A stretch of 64,000 bases of DNA, taken from contig CANIBP010000022.1 in NCBI GenBank assembly GCA_947466075.1, forward strand, positions 20,013 through 84,012, given 5' to 3'. Both the position numbers and the translations under genes were made by a program. Every line of letters starts with the position of its first letter. The first letter of the stretch is position 1. The DNA is from Verrucomicrobiaceae bacterium (GTDB lineage: Bacteria > Verrucomicrobiota > Verrucomicrobiia > Verrucomicrobiales > Verrucomicrobiaceae). Shown here one piece after another: positions 1 to 9,248 of the stretch. Below the pieces are notes generated by a model, which was not told where the DNA came from, made no database searches, and worked only from the letters and a program-made list of their open reading frames with translations.

Positions 1-421
1 TCGCCACGCCGCGTTTTACATGATCATGATAAAGCTGCCCGCGTAATGCCGGTTTCAGCTCTTGGTTGTAGAGATAATACGAGGCTGCGTTGTAGGCCAT
101 GTGCCACGCTGCTTCTTCCCAATACCGTGAGTTGCGCGGCTGTAGGCGAGTCACCAGCTTGTAGAGGTTGTCCACCTTCGCCCAGTTCACGTAGGTGAAT
201 TCCACATGCGCGCGCAGTTGAAAAATGCACGCCGCCAGTCCACGCAGGCCACCGAGTGATGCTGCAATGCCCGCCTGTCCGAGATCTTCTCCCACGCCGA
301 GACGTATCGGCTCCTGCAGCATTCCATGCGCTCGCAAATCGCGCGTCACATGCTGCTCCAGTGGCAGTTTCACCACGCCAAAGATCAGCAATACCGCGAG
401 CGCCTGGAGTTTTCGATTCAT
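1..421 (-). CDS. Hypothetical membrane-anchored protein, 3' end beyond left edge; third gene of ABC transporter operon
   Basis: Minus-strand open frame from ATG at 421 to the edge: MNRKLQALAVLLIFGVVKLPLEQHVTRDLRAHGMLQEPIRLGVGEDLGQAGIAASLGGLRGL...; start overlaps the stop of the upstream permease (ATGA). Not in ORF track because it is open at the edge. Confidence 0.7.
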   Translation of the reverse strand, partial: MNRKLQALAVLLIFGVVKLPLEQHVTRDLRAHGMLQEPIRLGVGEDLGQAGIAASLGGLRGLAACIFQLRAHVEFTYVNWAKVDNLYKLVTRLQPRNSRYWEEAAWHMAYNAASYYLYNQELKPALRGQLYHDHVKRGVA

Positions 422-1341
422 AGCTCCTTCTCCGCGAACACCAGATGGGTGATGAACATGTACACCGTCACATAGATCGCCGCGAGGCTTGTCATGTTGA
501 GCACCGCTGACCACGGCACAATCTCGCCGTTCACCACGCTGTCCACGATGTCGAACTGCGCCAGATCGGGGCAGATCGCAGCCAGCAGCAGTGCGGCCGC
601 ACGGCCAGTCATACCGGAAAGATTCGGCGTGAAGAAGAACTCGCGGATCAAAGCTTCGCCGTGGCCGATGATCGTGACGCAGAACGTGATGACGATGGTG
701 AACAGCGTCGAACTCGCGATGCTCGATAGCAGCAGCGCCACGGTGGTCACCACCGTCGCTTTCAAAAAAATCGCCCATACCGCCCAGTGCAAGTTCCAGG
801 TCAACCCCTGCCTTGCCACGATCTCACGCATCTGCGTCACCGCTTCTGCGGAATCCATTTTCTCCATCCGCAGATGGTTAACGGCTTCATCAAACAGCAG
901 CGACTGCCTCATCCACAGAATCAGACTCAAAATAGCATCCATCACAATCAAGCCGCCGCCGATCAGCATCAGCACACCGATCAGCTTGCCGAGCAGGTAA
1001 TCAAAGCGCGGCACCGGCTTCGACAGGATGGTGTAGAGCGTGCGATCCTCCAGATCCTTCGGCAGCAGCAACGCCGTGGAGACGACGCCAATCACGATGC
1101 TGAAAATCTGCAACGCTCCCAGTGTCACGCTTTTCAACAAGCTGAGCTGCTGCTCGGGATTGATGACGGAGAACGCAAAACCCGCACCGACCGCCAGCAG
1201 GCAGAATAGCACGAGAAACGCGAGAATCTTCATGCGGATGAGCTGCGTCACCGTCGCCATCGCCATGGTCCAGACACGCTGCGGCGAGAAGCGCACCTTG
1301 GGCGTTTTTGCAGCAGCAGAACTGGTTGTGGCGTCGCTCAT
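418..1341 (-). CDS. ABC-2 type transporter permease
   Basis: Multiple hydrophobic segments; 'LLLPKDLEDRTLYTILSKPVPRFDYLLGKLIGVL' typical of ABC-2 permeases; adjacent to ATPase with 4-nt overlap. Confidence 0.85.
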   Translation of the reverse strand: MSDATTSSAAAKTPKVRFSPQRVWTMAMATVTQLIRMKILAFLVLFCLLAVGAGFAFSVINPEQQLSLLKSVTLGALQIFSIVIGVVSTALLLPKDLEDRTLYTILSKPVPRFDYLLGKLIGVLMLIGGGLIVMDAILSLILWMRQSLLFDEAVNHLRMEKMDSAEAVTQMREIVARQGLTWNLHWAVWAIFLKATVVTTVALLLSSIASSTLFTIVITFCVTIIGHGEALIREFFFTPNLSGMTGRAAALLLAAICPDLAQFDIVDSVVNGEIVPWSAVLNMTSLAAIYVTVYMFITHLVFAEKEL

Positions 1342-2201
1342 GACTTTTTCGCTTCGTTCGTGGCTTCGAGGAACAGTCGTTCCAGCGTTGTGCGCGGATG
1401 GCCACTGCGAAGCAGGCGTGTGTCACTGCCGGCGGCCTTCACCAGCGCATCAATCTGCGCGAGCAGGGCAGGGGAGGCGTTCTCGATGACCATCTCGGTT
1501 TGATTCTCCACCGCGATCAAATCCTCCAACCGTCCCTCACGCACCATGCGGCCATGCGCCATGATGCCCACGCGGTCGCATACCTCCTGCATCTGCTCCA
1601 GCAGATGCGAAGTGACGAGCACCGTGATGCCACGCGAGCGGAACTCGATGATCAAATCACGAATCTTCCGCGAACCCGCGGGATCAACGCCTGCCGTAGG
1701 TTCATCGAGCACCAGCAGGCGTGGCTCATGAATCAATGCCTGCGCTAGGCCGAGCCGTTGCAGCATGCCTTTCGAATAACCGCCCACGCGTCGTGTCGCG
1801 GCGTCTTCGAGGCCGGTCAGCGCCAGCATCTCGGAGGCACGCTCTTTGAGCTTTGCACCACGCATGCCGCACAGGCTGCCATAAAAGTGCAGCGTCTCGC
1901 GGCCGTTGAGGTGCTTGTAGAAATACGGGTTCTCCGGCAGGAAGCCGACATCGCTGCGGCTGGCCACTTCGGTGCTCGGCACACCAAAGATGCTGGTGTC
2001 GCCTTCGGTCGGCTTTAGCAGGCCCAGGATGACCTTCATCGTGGTTGATTTGCCCGAGCCATTCGGCCCGATCAATCCATAAACCTCGCCCGCCTTCACG
2101 GTCAGCGACAGATCATGCACCGCACGAAACGCCCCTTTCACCAAGGTGCCTTTGAAGACCTTGGTCAGATGGTTGACGGAAACAGCGGGCGTGTCGGACA
2201 T
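1338..2201 (-). CDS. ABC transporter ATP-binding protein
   Basis: Walker A GPNGSGKST, signature YSKGMLQRLGLA, Walker B LLVLDEPTAGVDP. Confidence 0.95.
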   Translation of the reverse strand: MSDTPAVSVNHLTKVFKGTLVKGAFRAVHDLSLTVKAGEVYGLIGPNGSGKSTTMKVILGLLKPTEGDTSIFGVPSTEVASRSDVGFLPENPYFYKHLNGRETLHFYGSLCGMRGAKLKERASEMLALTGLEDAATRRVGGYSKGMLQRLGLAQALIHEPRLLVLDEPTAGVDPAGSRKIRDLIIEFRSRGITVLVTSHLLEQMQEVCDRVGIMAHGRMVREGRLEDLIAVENQTEMVIENASPALLAQIDALVKAAGSDTRLLRSGHPRTTLERLFLEATNEAKKS

Positions 2202-2216
2202 GGTGGTTGGGTGAAA

Positions 2217-2498
2217 TTAATCACGCACAATGCTGAATCCGCGCAAGCCTGTCTCCGCAGGCACCACTTTCATTTCTCGTTCCTTGATGTGCGATCCCAG
2301 GCTGCTCTGCTGAATGTCTTCGAGAAAGGCATCCAGCTCATCGGCCTCAAAAGCCTGCGCCATGAGATGCACACGGCCATCCGGCAGATTTTTCACCCAG
2401 CCGGTCACATCGAAGCCGGAAGCGATTCGTTTGGTGCTGTAGCGAAATCCCACGCCCTGGACGTGGCCTTTATAAAAAACTTGTTTGGCGGTCATCAT
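2217..2498 (-). CDS. Acylphosphatase
   Basis: Short protein with 'GHVQGVGFRYST...GWVKNLPDGRVHLMAQ' acylphosphatase motif. Confidence 0.92.
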   Translation of the reverse strand: MMTAKQVFYKGHVQGVGFRYSTKRIASGFDVTGWVKNLPDGRVHLMAQAFEADELDAFLEDIQQSSLGSHIKEREMKVVPAETGLRGFSIVRD

Positions 2499-3952
2499 TT
2501 CATCAAAAGCTTCAACGCGGCGCGTGCCTGCTCGCTCGCCACATCAATTAACACCACGCCGGCATCATCGCGATTGCGCAGCAGGCTCACGAAGCGGCCT
2601 TGCGCGGTGAATTCGGCCTCGCCTTTCGTGTCGTAGCGTTGTTTGAGCGAGTTCAGCATCGCCTTGTAAAACGCATCAGCGGACGACTTGTCCATGAACA
2701 GCGTCTGCCATGCCGCGTGATCTCGTTTTGCGCCGCCATCCGCCGCCCAGGCGAGGAAACGATCTGCCACAAGACCGCGCGTGCCTGCACCAGCGGCTTC
2801 ATCTTCGTTGTACATGCGCAGAGCCGTTGCACAGACGAATTTGCCAAGGCGGTCGTCGAGAATCGGCAGCACACCACTGAGCTTCACGTCATCCAGCTTG
2901 ATCTCCACCGGCGCAGGCCGTTCGGGATTGATATACACCTCGGGTTCGATCACTTCCGCCGTGCTGATCGGCGGGCGGCTGTAGGCGGCGTTCAACTGCG
3001 CGAAATTTCCCGCGCTGTGCAGCGTCTGCGCGAAATCAAAGCCACGGCTGAACGGGAACAGTGCCATCTCACGCAGAAAAGCCGGCATCGGCACTTGGTT
3101 CAGCGGATGATCCGGGTCTTCGGACGGCAGATCGTCCTTGGGAGCCGATGCTGGATTTTGCAGCGAGTGGAGAAAGCGCGTGAGCCCTGCATCGCCGCAG
3201 ATCAACGACTCGCGTGCCAGGCGCATGTCCGTCGTCAGCGGTCCGTGCTGCGGTTGAAACAACGTGCTGCCGTACTCGCGCAGCAACTGGCCGAAGGCGA
3301 TGCCCATCGGCTCGTTCGAGGTCACCGACGGACCGGAGGCTGTCGAAGGATCAACCGTGAGCATCGTTTCCGACTCCGCGTCATACCAGCCGCCGAGCTG
3401 GCGTGCCAGCAGCGCCGCGCGCAGCGGCAGCGGATCAATTGCTTCGGGAATCCAGCCGAGTGCCGCCAGACCGCGCGTGAGCTTCTTCGCCTCATCATTC
3501 GGCTGCTGCTGTTTCAACCACGCGAGGATCGCCTTTTCGACCTCTTCCTGGCTCACCGTCGTCGTCACCATCGGCAGCGCATGCAGCTTGCGCATCTTCA
3601 TCATCTCCAGGCCCATGCCGACAAAATCCGGGGCCACGCCATCGTCCTTCATGTCGATCTTCGGCACGTTTTTCATGCCCAGCGTGCCGAGCTTTTGCAG
3701 CAATTGCGCATTCTCATCCTTCAGCACGTCGTTCTGACCTTGCAGGTACTCGATCTGCCCTTGCAGCAGCACGATCTGCTTCTGCAAATCTTCCGCGCTG
3801 CCGTTGGTCACGTTGATGACATTGATCGGCGTCGCTTCCGGCTTGGCTGCCACCACCACCGGCTTTTCCGGCTTCACACCCGCCAGAAAAAACGCCACAC
3901 CTCCTCCCAGGGCCAGGAGAATGACCAGCAATGCGGCGGGGTTGAGCTTCAT
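2495..3952 (-). CDS. Hypothetical signal-anchored coiled-coil protein
   Basis: N-terminal TM (NPAALLVILLALGGGVAFFLAG) followed by Gln/Leu coiled-coil; overlaps acylphosphatase start by 4 nt. Confidence 0.7.
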   Translation of the reverse strand: MKLNPAALLVILLALGGGVAFFLAGVKPEKPVVVAAKPEATPINVINVTNGSAEDLQKQIVLLQGQIEYLQGQNDVLKDENAQLLQKLGTLGMKNVPKIDMKDDGVAPDFVGMGLEMMKMRKLHALPMVTTTVSQEEVEKAILAWLKQQQPNDEAKKLTRGLAALGWIPEAIDPLPLRAALLARQLGGWYDAESETMLTVDPSTASGPSVTSNEPMGIAFGQLLREYGSTLFQPQHGPLTTDMRLARESLICGDAGLTRFLHSLQNPASAPKDDLPSEDPDHPLNQVPMPAFLREMALFPFSRGFDFAQTLHSAGNFAQLNAAYSRPPISTAEVIEPEVYINPERPAPVEIKLDDVKLSGVLPILDDRLGKFVCATALRMYNEDEAAGAGTRGLVADRFLAWAADGGAKRDHAAWQTLFMDKSSADAFYKAMLNSLKQRYDTKGEAEFTAQGRFVSLLRNRDDAGVVLIDVASEQARAALKLLMK

Positions 3953-4029
3953 GTGTCATTCATAGAACAGCCCGCCGATCATCTCCAGTTTTCTCGTTGG
4001 ACGCGGTCAATTTCGCGCCACCATGCCGC

Positions 4030-4872
4030 ATGCAGCACTGGCGCTTTGGTTCCCACGACCTCGATCTCACCGATCGCGGCCTCATCATGGGCATCGTCAA
4101 TGTCACGCCCGACAGTTTTTCCGATGGCGGCCGCTATCTCGACACCGGCCGCGCCGTCGAGCATGCGCTCGCCTTGATCGCCGAAGGAGCCGACATCCTC
4201 GACATCGGCGGTGAATCCACCCGCCCCGGCGCTGAACCCGTCGAGGAAGCCGAGGAACTGCGCCGCGTGCTGCCCGTCATTCGTGCCGTGCGTTCACAAA
4301 CACAGACGCTCATCTCCATCGACACCATGAAGGCCGCCGTCGCTCGTGCCGCGCTCGATGCCGGGGCCGACATCATCAACGACGTCACCGGCCTGCGTGG
4401 CGATGCCGCCATGCTGCGTGTCGCCGCCGCATCCAGCGCCGGCATCGTCGTCATGCACATGACCGGCACGCCGCAGACCATGCAGGCGAATCCGCATTAC
4501 GACGACGTTGTCACCGAAGTGCGTTCATGGTTTGAAAACCGCCTGCAACTGCTCGAAAAAGAAGGTGTCGCCCCCGAACGCGTTGTGCTCGACCCCGGCT
4601 TCGGCTTCGGCAAGACCCTGGAACACAACCTCACCCTCATGCGCGAGTTGCCGCAGATCTCCGTGTCAGACCGGCCGCTCCTCGTCGGCGTCTCCCGCAA
4701 ATCCATGATCGCCAAAGTGCTTCATTCCGATGCCATGGAAGACCGCTTCTGGCCCACCATCGCCCTCAGCGCCTACGCCTGCGAACACGGTGCCCGCATC
4801 GTGCGTGTGCATGACGTGAAGCCGAACCGCGAAGCGCTGCGGATGATGGAGGCGATTTTAGCCGGCGCGTGA
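4030..4872 (+). CDS. folP: Dihydropteroate synthase
   Basis: 'GLIMGIVNVTPDSFSDGG', 'ADILDIGGESTRPGAEPV', 'DPGFGFGKTLEHNLTLMREL', 'RVHDVKPNREALRM'. ORF opens at 3997; start at 4030 or 3997 uncertain. Confidence 0.96.
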   Translation: MQHWRFGSHDLDLTDRGLIMGIVNVTPDSFSDGGRYLDTGRAVEHALALIAEGADILDIGGESTRPGAEPVEEAEELRRVLPVIRAVRSQTQTLISIDTMKAAVARAALDAGADIINDVTGLRGDAAMLRVAAASSAGIVVMHMTGTPQTMQANPHYDDVVTEVRSWFENRLQLLEKEGVAPERVVLDPGFGFGKTLEHNLTLMRELPQISVSDRPLLVGVSRKSMIAKVLHSDAMEDRFWPTIALSAYACEHGARIVRVHDVKPNREALRMMEAILAGA

Positions 4873-4893
4873 AACAGGCTGCTAGCCTGTTCA
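4870..4893. terminator. Hairpin directly after folP stop codon (possible terminator)
   Basis: AACAGGCT-gct-AGCCTGTT, 8-bp perfect stem, 3-nt loop at 4873-4891; no strong T tract. Confidence 0.5.
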
Positions 4894-4928
4894 GAATACC
4901 GAACCACAGCCTAGCAGCAGGAGAAGAC

Positions 4929-5993
4929 TCATGGAACAATAGCCTTGGTCAGCGTAATTTTATGCTGTTTGCCCTCTGCATCGAGAAACAAAAAGGTGTT
5001 TGCCCCCTTTAGCCCGGCCAGCAGGGCGCAAAGCTTTGGGTAACCCAGCACGATCACGTTCGAGGCGTTGATCTCCAAAAGCTTCCAAGACTTCCGGACG
5101 GCTTTCAAAGGCGCGTCTGAGTTAATGACTATTTTATCGACTACGATGTCCTGGTTGACCTCTTGTAGAGAAAATCCAAACATTTCTCGATTCGTTTTGA
5201 ACTCCACCATTTCAGCAGCCTTCCAAGCTTCGCGGATTCGTTCTTTGTCCGCAGCGGCCAGTTCTTGCTTCAGCGTCTCTTCATCAGGCATTGTGAAACC
5301 TTCAGTTTGAAGTACATAAAGATAGGTCAGTCCGCCTTCATCGTATTGTTTGATGCCGTTTATTATAGAATCATCATCCCACGAGATAAGCACAGTGGAC
5401 TTTGGGTCTTTTTCGACAAATGGATAGAGTGTATATCCAGAGATCTCCAATTGTGTCGGCTGTCTTTTCAAGACCTGAGAAAACTCGGCATCAGCACTGG
5501 CAGCTTCTGCGAGTTTTCCATTTTTCAAATAGTTCTCCACCTGCGCAGTGTACCTCCCATTCAGTCTGTCCAGAGGTTCAAAACGGGCCAATGTCGTAAC
5601 CACTCTGTGCAGCAGCCTGTCATGGGTGACTCCTGATGTTGGGTGCCAGCCATCACTCCTTAATAGAAGCACCGGCTTGCCAGCCAATGCCCGCATATAG
5701 GAGATGAGCTTGGCCCCTTGGCTTCGAAGGTCGTTGATGTTTTTACCCGGCAGGTGAGCATAACCATCTCCATTCAGGCGGTGCCTCAGGATCGTTATCT
5801 CCTCCGATTGATTGTCGAAGATTGTGTTATCCACAAAAACACGTCCTTGGGAAATTTCATACCGCACTGAGCACATCTTTGTGGTGGCACCCCGGGCCAA
5901 AGCCTGCGCAAAGCACACGAAGACAACTGCAAACCAAAGAGGTGGGAAGAAGAATTTAATCACGCAGAACTTAACGGGCTGTGCTGACCCCAC
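4929..5993 (-). CDS. Hypothetical exported protein
   Basis: 355-codon ORF with N-terminal hydrophobic signal; visibly lower GC than neighbours; no family recognised. Confidence 0.6.
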   Translation of the reverse strand: MGSAQPVKFCVIKFFFPPLWFAVVFVCFAQALARGATTKMCSVRYEISQGRVFVDNTIFDNQSEEITILRHRLNGDGYAHLPGKNINDLRSQGAKLISYMRALAGKPVLLLRSDGWHPTSGVTHDRLLHRVVTTLARFEPLDRLNGRYTAQVENYLKNGKLAEAASADAEFSQVLKRQPTQLEISGYTLYPFVEKDPKSTVLISWDDDSIINGIKQYDEGGLTYLYVLQTEGFTMPDEETLKQELAAADKERIREAWKAAEMVEFKTNREMFGFSLQEVNQDIVVDKIVINSDAPLKAVRKSWKLLEINASNVIVLGYPKLCALLAGLKGANTFLFLDAEGKQHKITLTKAIVP

Positions 5994-6144
5994 TTGTCAT
6001 CCAATAAGCGGAGAAAAAGCGATGGGCCGGCAGTTCGCCACATCGTGCCCTAACTCGCGCTGAAAAATGGAATCCCCAGCTTCTTCGCGAGACGCTTCGG
6101 CCTTCTCATCGCTTCTTCCATGCGCTGGGCTTCGTCGGCTTCGC

Positions 6145-6234
6145 GAACACGGTGCCCGCATTGTCCGTGTGCATGATGTGAAGCCGTACCGCGAAGCGCT
6201 GCTGATGAGGGAGGCGATTCTGCAAGCTGCGTAA
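6145..6234 (+). pseudogene. folP 3'-end remnant (last 29 codons + stop)
   Basis: EHGARIVRVHDVKPYREALLMREAILQAA* versus folP C-terminus EHGARIVRVHDVKPNREALRMMEAILAGA*; no upstream folP homology seen. Confidence 0.85.
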
Positions 6235-6257
6235 AACAGTCTGCCAGACTGTTTTAC
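6231..6257. terminator. Hairpin overlapping stop of folP remnant
   Basis: GTAAAACAGTCT-gcc-AGACTGTTTTAC, perfect 12-bp stem with 3-nt loop. Confidence 0.55.
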
Positions 6258-6274
6258 GAAGGCATCATCGATGA

Positions 6275-6784
6275 CTATCGAATAATCTCCAGCATCCCTG
6301 ACGCGCCTGAAGGCCATGATGCACCTTCTTTGACCCACTTCGTGAGAATGGCGTACTCGTCCTTGGTCAGCCTCTCGCCCACGGCAGGCATGACGCTGAC
6401 GTTTTGATGGGTGGAAGCCGTATTGGCAACGAGCAGGCTCTTCTCCGGGTGCCCCGGCACAATGTAAGCACCCAAGGCTCCCGAACGCATCGCCTGCGTG
6501 CGGTTTTCGAGGCTCATGTGGCCTTTGAGTGCCTTGCGGTTGTGGCACATGACGCACTTTGCTTCCAACACCGGCTTTACATGCACCACGAAATCCACTG
6601 GGCCTGTCTTGGCCGCATGGATCGCTTCCTTGCTCAGCACGTTTTCGCCCAGCGGTTTTGTCTCGGGATCAGGCGGTGTAGCGCATGCGGCTATGAATAG
6701 GATGCAGAGTAGGTATAAAAAAACTGATTTCATGGCGCGACAGAACAACAAATGATCGGGCATGCAATGTGTCTGTTTGTGCAT
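6275..6784 (-). CDS. c-type cytochrome-like lipoprotein (single CxxCH)
   Basis: Lipobox-like signal 'LLCILFIAACATPP'; heme motif 'CVMCHNRKALKGHMSLENR' as in Planctomycete cytochrome C-type domains. Confidence 0.75.
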   Translation of the reverse strand: MHKQTHCMPDHLLFCRAMKSVFLYLLCILFIAACATPPDPETKPLGENVLSKEAIHAAKTGPVDFVVHVKPVLEAKCVMCHNRKALKGHMSLENRTQAMRSGALGAYIVPGHPEKSLLVANTASTHQNVSVMPAVGERLTKDEYAILTKWVKEGASWPSGASGMLEIIR

Positions 6785-6879
6785 TTTTTAAGTCATCGCA
6801 TTCCCAGCTGGAAATTAGTGTCCAATATCGGCGATCTAGAAGCTTGTGCTTGGGCTCCAACCTATCCTAGAATTCATCA

Positions 6880-8133
6880 ATGAACCGCCGCCACTTTATC
6901 CACTCCGCTGCCGCATTGCCATTCATCTCCGCCATTGCTGCGGAAAAACCAAAGCGGCTCATCCTACGATCTTCCTGGCAGACGGTGAATATTGGTGACA
7001 TCGCGCACACACCGGGAGTGCTGGCCTTATTGGAGAAACATCTGCCAGACGTCGAAGTGCGACTCTGGCCGAGCAAGGTGGACAATGGCGTGGAAGAAAT
7101 GCTCCGCGCACGCTTTCCAAAGGTGAAGATCATCCAGGGCGAGGAAGTAAAAACTGCTTTCGATGAGTGTGACTTCCTGCTGCATGGCTCCGGGCCATCG
7201 CTGGTAGCTGAAAAGGATGTGATCAAATGGAGCAAGGCCACTGGCAAGCCTTACGGCGTGTATGGCATCACGTTCTCGTCGCAGGGTTCTACGGCGACAA
7301 AGCCGTCGTCGGACAAATTCATCTTATCGACGATCGACGTGTTCAATGGCGCGAAGTTTGTTTATTTCCGCGATTCAGTGTCGCTGGAACTGGCGAAGAA
7401 AAAGGGCTGCACCTGTCCGCTGATGGAGTTCGGACCGGATGGCGCTTTTGCCGTCGATTTGAAGAACGATGCGAAGGCTGATGCCTTCCTGAAGGCCAAC
7501 AACCTCCATGATGGCAAGTTTCTGTGTTGCATCCCCCGCTTGCGATTCACGCCTTATTGGTCAATCCCCGAAAAAAAGGCGGAGAAAGACGAGGTGAAGC
7601 ACGCCCGCAACGAAGCGATGAAGGAGCACGATTGCAAACCGCTACGTGATGCGATTGTGAGCGTTATTCAAAACACGGACATGAAAATCCTGCTCTGCCC
7701 CGAAGATAAAACGCAGATGGCCGTGAACAAAGAGATGCTCTACGACAAGCTACCCGAAAACGTGAAGGCAAAGGTCGTCTGGCGCGAGACTTACTGGCTC
7801 TCGGATGAGGCTCTCAGCACTTACCGCCGCAGCGCGGGTCTCTTTGGCCACGAAATGCACAGCCCGATCATGTGCATCGGCAACGGTATCCCCGCCATCG
7901 TCTGTCGCTGGGCCGAACAAACGAGCAAGGGCTACATGTGGCGCGACATCGGCCTGAACGAGTGGCTGTTCGACCTCGACAAGGAGGACGAACTCGCCCG
8001 CGTTGCCGAAACAGTGCTGGCGATGGCGAAAGATCCTGTCGGATCGAAAGCGAAGGCTGCGAAGGCCCGTAACTTCGTGATGAACAGGTTCGCAGCGAGC
8101 ATGGGCCTGGTGAAAAACCATCTTTCCAAGTGA
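6880..8133 (+). CDS. Polysaccharide pyruvyl transferase family protein with Tat-like signal
   Basis: N-term [21 protein letters not shown]; '[21 protein letters not shown]', '[11 protein letters not shown]', '[13 protein letters not shown]' and C-terminal '[22 protein letters not shown]' fit PS_pyruv_trans. Confidence 0.75.
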   Translation: MNRRHFIHSAAALPFISAIAAEKPKRLILRSSWQTVNIGDIAHTPGVLALLEKHLPDVEVRLWPSKVDNGVEEMLRARFPKVKIIQGEEVKTAFDECDFLLHGSGPSLVAEKDVIKWSKATGKPYGVYGITFSSQGSTATKPSSDKFILSTIDVFNGAKFVYFRDSVSLELAKKKGCTCPLMEFGPDGAFAVDLKNDAKADAFLKANNLHDGKFLCCIPRLRFTPYWSIPEKKAEKDEVKHARNEAMKEHDCKPLRDAIVSVIQNTDMKILLCPEDKTQMAVNKEMLYDKLPENVKAKVVWRETYWLSDEALSTYRRSAGLFGHEMHSPIMCIGNGIPAIVCRWAEQTSKGYMWRDIGLNEWLFDLDKEDELARVAETVLAMAKDPVGSKAKAAKARNFVMNRFAASMGLVKNHLSK

Positions 8134-8340
8134 TTTTGGCGTCATTACCGCCCGTATAACCTCATCAATAATCACACCGACGCAGTTCATGCGATCCCTG
8201 CACTCTGGCGAGGAGCAATGATCCCCGCCAAAATCGGCCAAATCTTCATCATCAAAGCCACGACTGGCGGTCAAGAACTGCAACGCCGCACAATCAGCAA
8301 GAAGCTGGAAGTGCTGAAACTGGGTGGAGCGCAGCAGTGA
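8134..8340 (+). pseudogene. Possible coding remnant in frame after the stop of the preceding gene
   Basis: 68 open codons FWRHYRPYNLINNHTDAVHAIPALWRGAMIPAKIGQIFIIKATTGGQELQRRTISKKLEVLKLGGAQQ* with coding-like third positions but no suitable start at the 5' end. Confidence 0.3.
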
Positions 8341-8345
8341 GGCGA

Positions 8346-9230
8346 TCAGGCGTGACGTCCTTTGAACGTCAGCTCGGCGACGCCTGATTTATCGAGACCG
8401 CCGAGGCCTAGCGTGACCATCTTTTCATATTGCGACTTCGTGGCTTTGTTGAGTGGCAGATTTAAGCCAACGGTTTCCGCGACATCGGCGGCGATGCCGC
8501 TGTCTTTGGCAGCGTGCTCGGCGGAGAACCAGCAGTCGTGTTCGCGGGCGACCATGTCGCCACTGTCGGTTTCCAAGACGCGGGAATTGGCTCCAGTTTG
8601 GCTGAAAACTTCGCGGATCATGTTCAAATCGTGACCAAGAGCTGCAGCGAGGCCTAAACCTTCGGCAAGACCGGCAGTGTTGATGTTCATGACCAAGTTC
8701 ACCAGAGCTTTCACTTCGGCGGCACGGCCTGGGCCGCCGATGAAGCGGCGGTTCACGCTCATCTGCTCGATCATCGGTTGGACTTGATGGTAAATGGCTT
8801 CATCACCGGCGAGCATGAGGTAAAGCTTACCTTCGCGTGCGTGACTGATGCTGGAGGCCATGCAGGCTTCCAGGCTGTGTGCACCAGCTTTTTCCGCCGC
8901 TGTATAGACCTCGCGATGGATTGCGGGCGAAAGCGTGGCGCAGTTGATGAAGATCTTGCCTTTGGCATTTGTGAGTAAGCTGTCTCCGCTGCCAAAAAAG
9001 ATGCCGCGCATGGAGGCGTCGTTGGTTACGACGGTGAAAATGACATCTGCGGCGGATGTGACATCGGCCAGCTTTGTGCAGGCTTTGCAGCCGAGTTCGG
9101 CGGCCAGATCAGCAGCGGCCTGCGTGTTCACATCAAGCACAGCGGTGACGCTGTAGCCGACCACTTTGAGACGACGGGCCATATTGGCCCCCATTTTACC
9201 GACTCCGACGAAAGCAACGGTTTGAGACAT
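8346..9230 (-). CDS. NAD(P)-dependent 3-hydroxyisobutyrate/6-phosphogluconate dehydrogenase-family oxidoreductase
   Basis: Rossmann start 'VAFVGVGKMGANMARRL' and family layout. Confidence 0.88.
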   Translation of the reverse strand: MSQTVAFVGVGKMGANMARRLKVVGYSVTAVLDVNTQAAADLAAELGCKACTKLADVTSAADVIFTVVTNDASMRGIFFGSGDSLLTNAKGKIFINCATLSPAIHREVYTAAEKAGAHSLEACMASSISHAREGKLYLMLAGDEAIYHQVQPMIEQMSVNRRFIGGPGRAAEVKALVNLVMNINTAGLAEGLGLAAALGHDLNMIREVFSQTGANSRVLETDSGDMVAREHDCWFSAEHAAKDSGIAADVAETVGLNLPLNKATKSQYEKMVTLGLGGLDKSGVAELTFKGRHA

Positions 9231-9248
9231 GGTTAGGTTGCGATTTGG

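Noticed and set aside
2600-4177. 525-aa plus-strand ORF
   Set aside because: Antisense shadow of the 2495-3952 gene and overlaps folP; Arg/Gln/His/Leu-biased composition without domains.
5997-6557. 186-aa minus-strand ORF
   Set aside because: Overlaps the cytochrome-like lipoprotein in another frame and the folP remnant; His/Arg-rich, no family.
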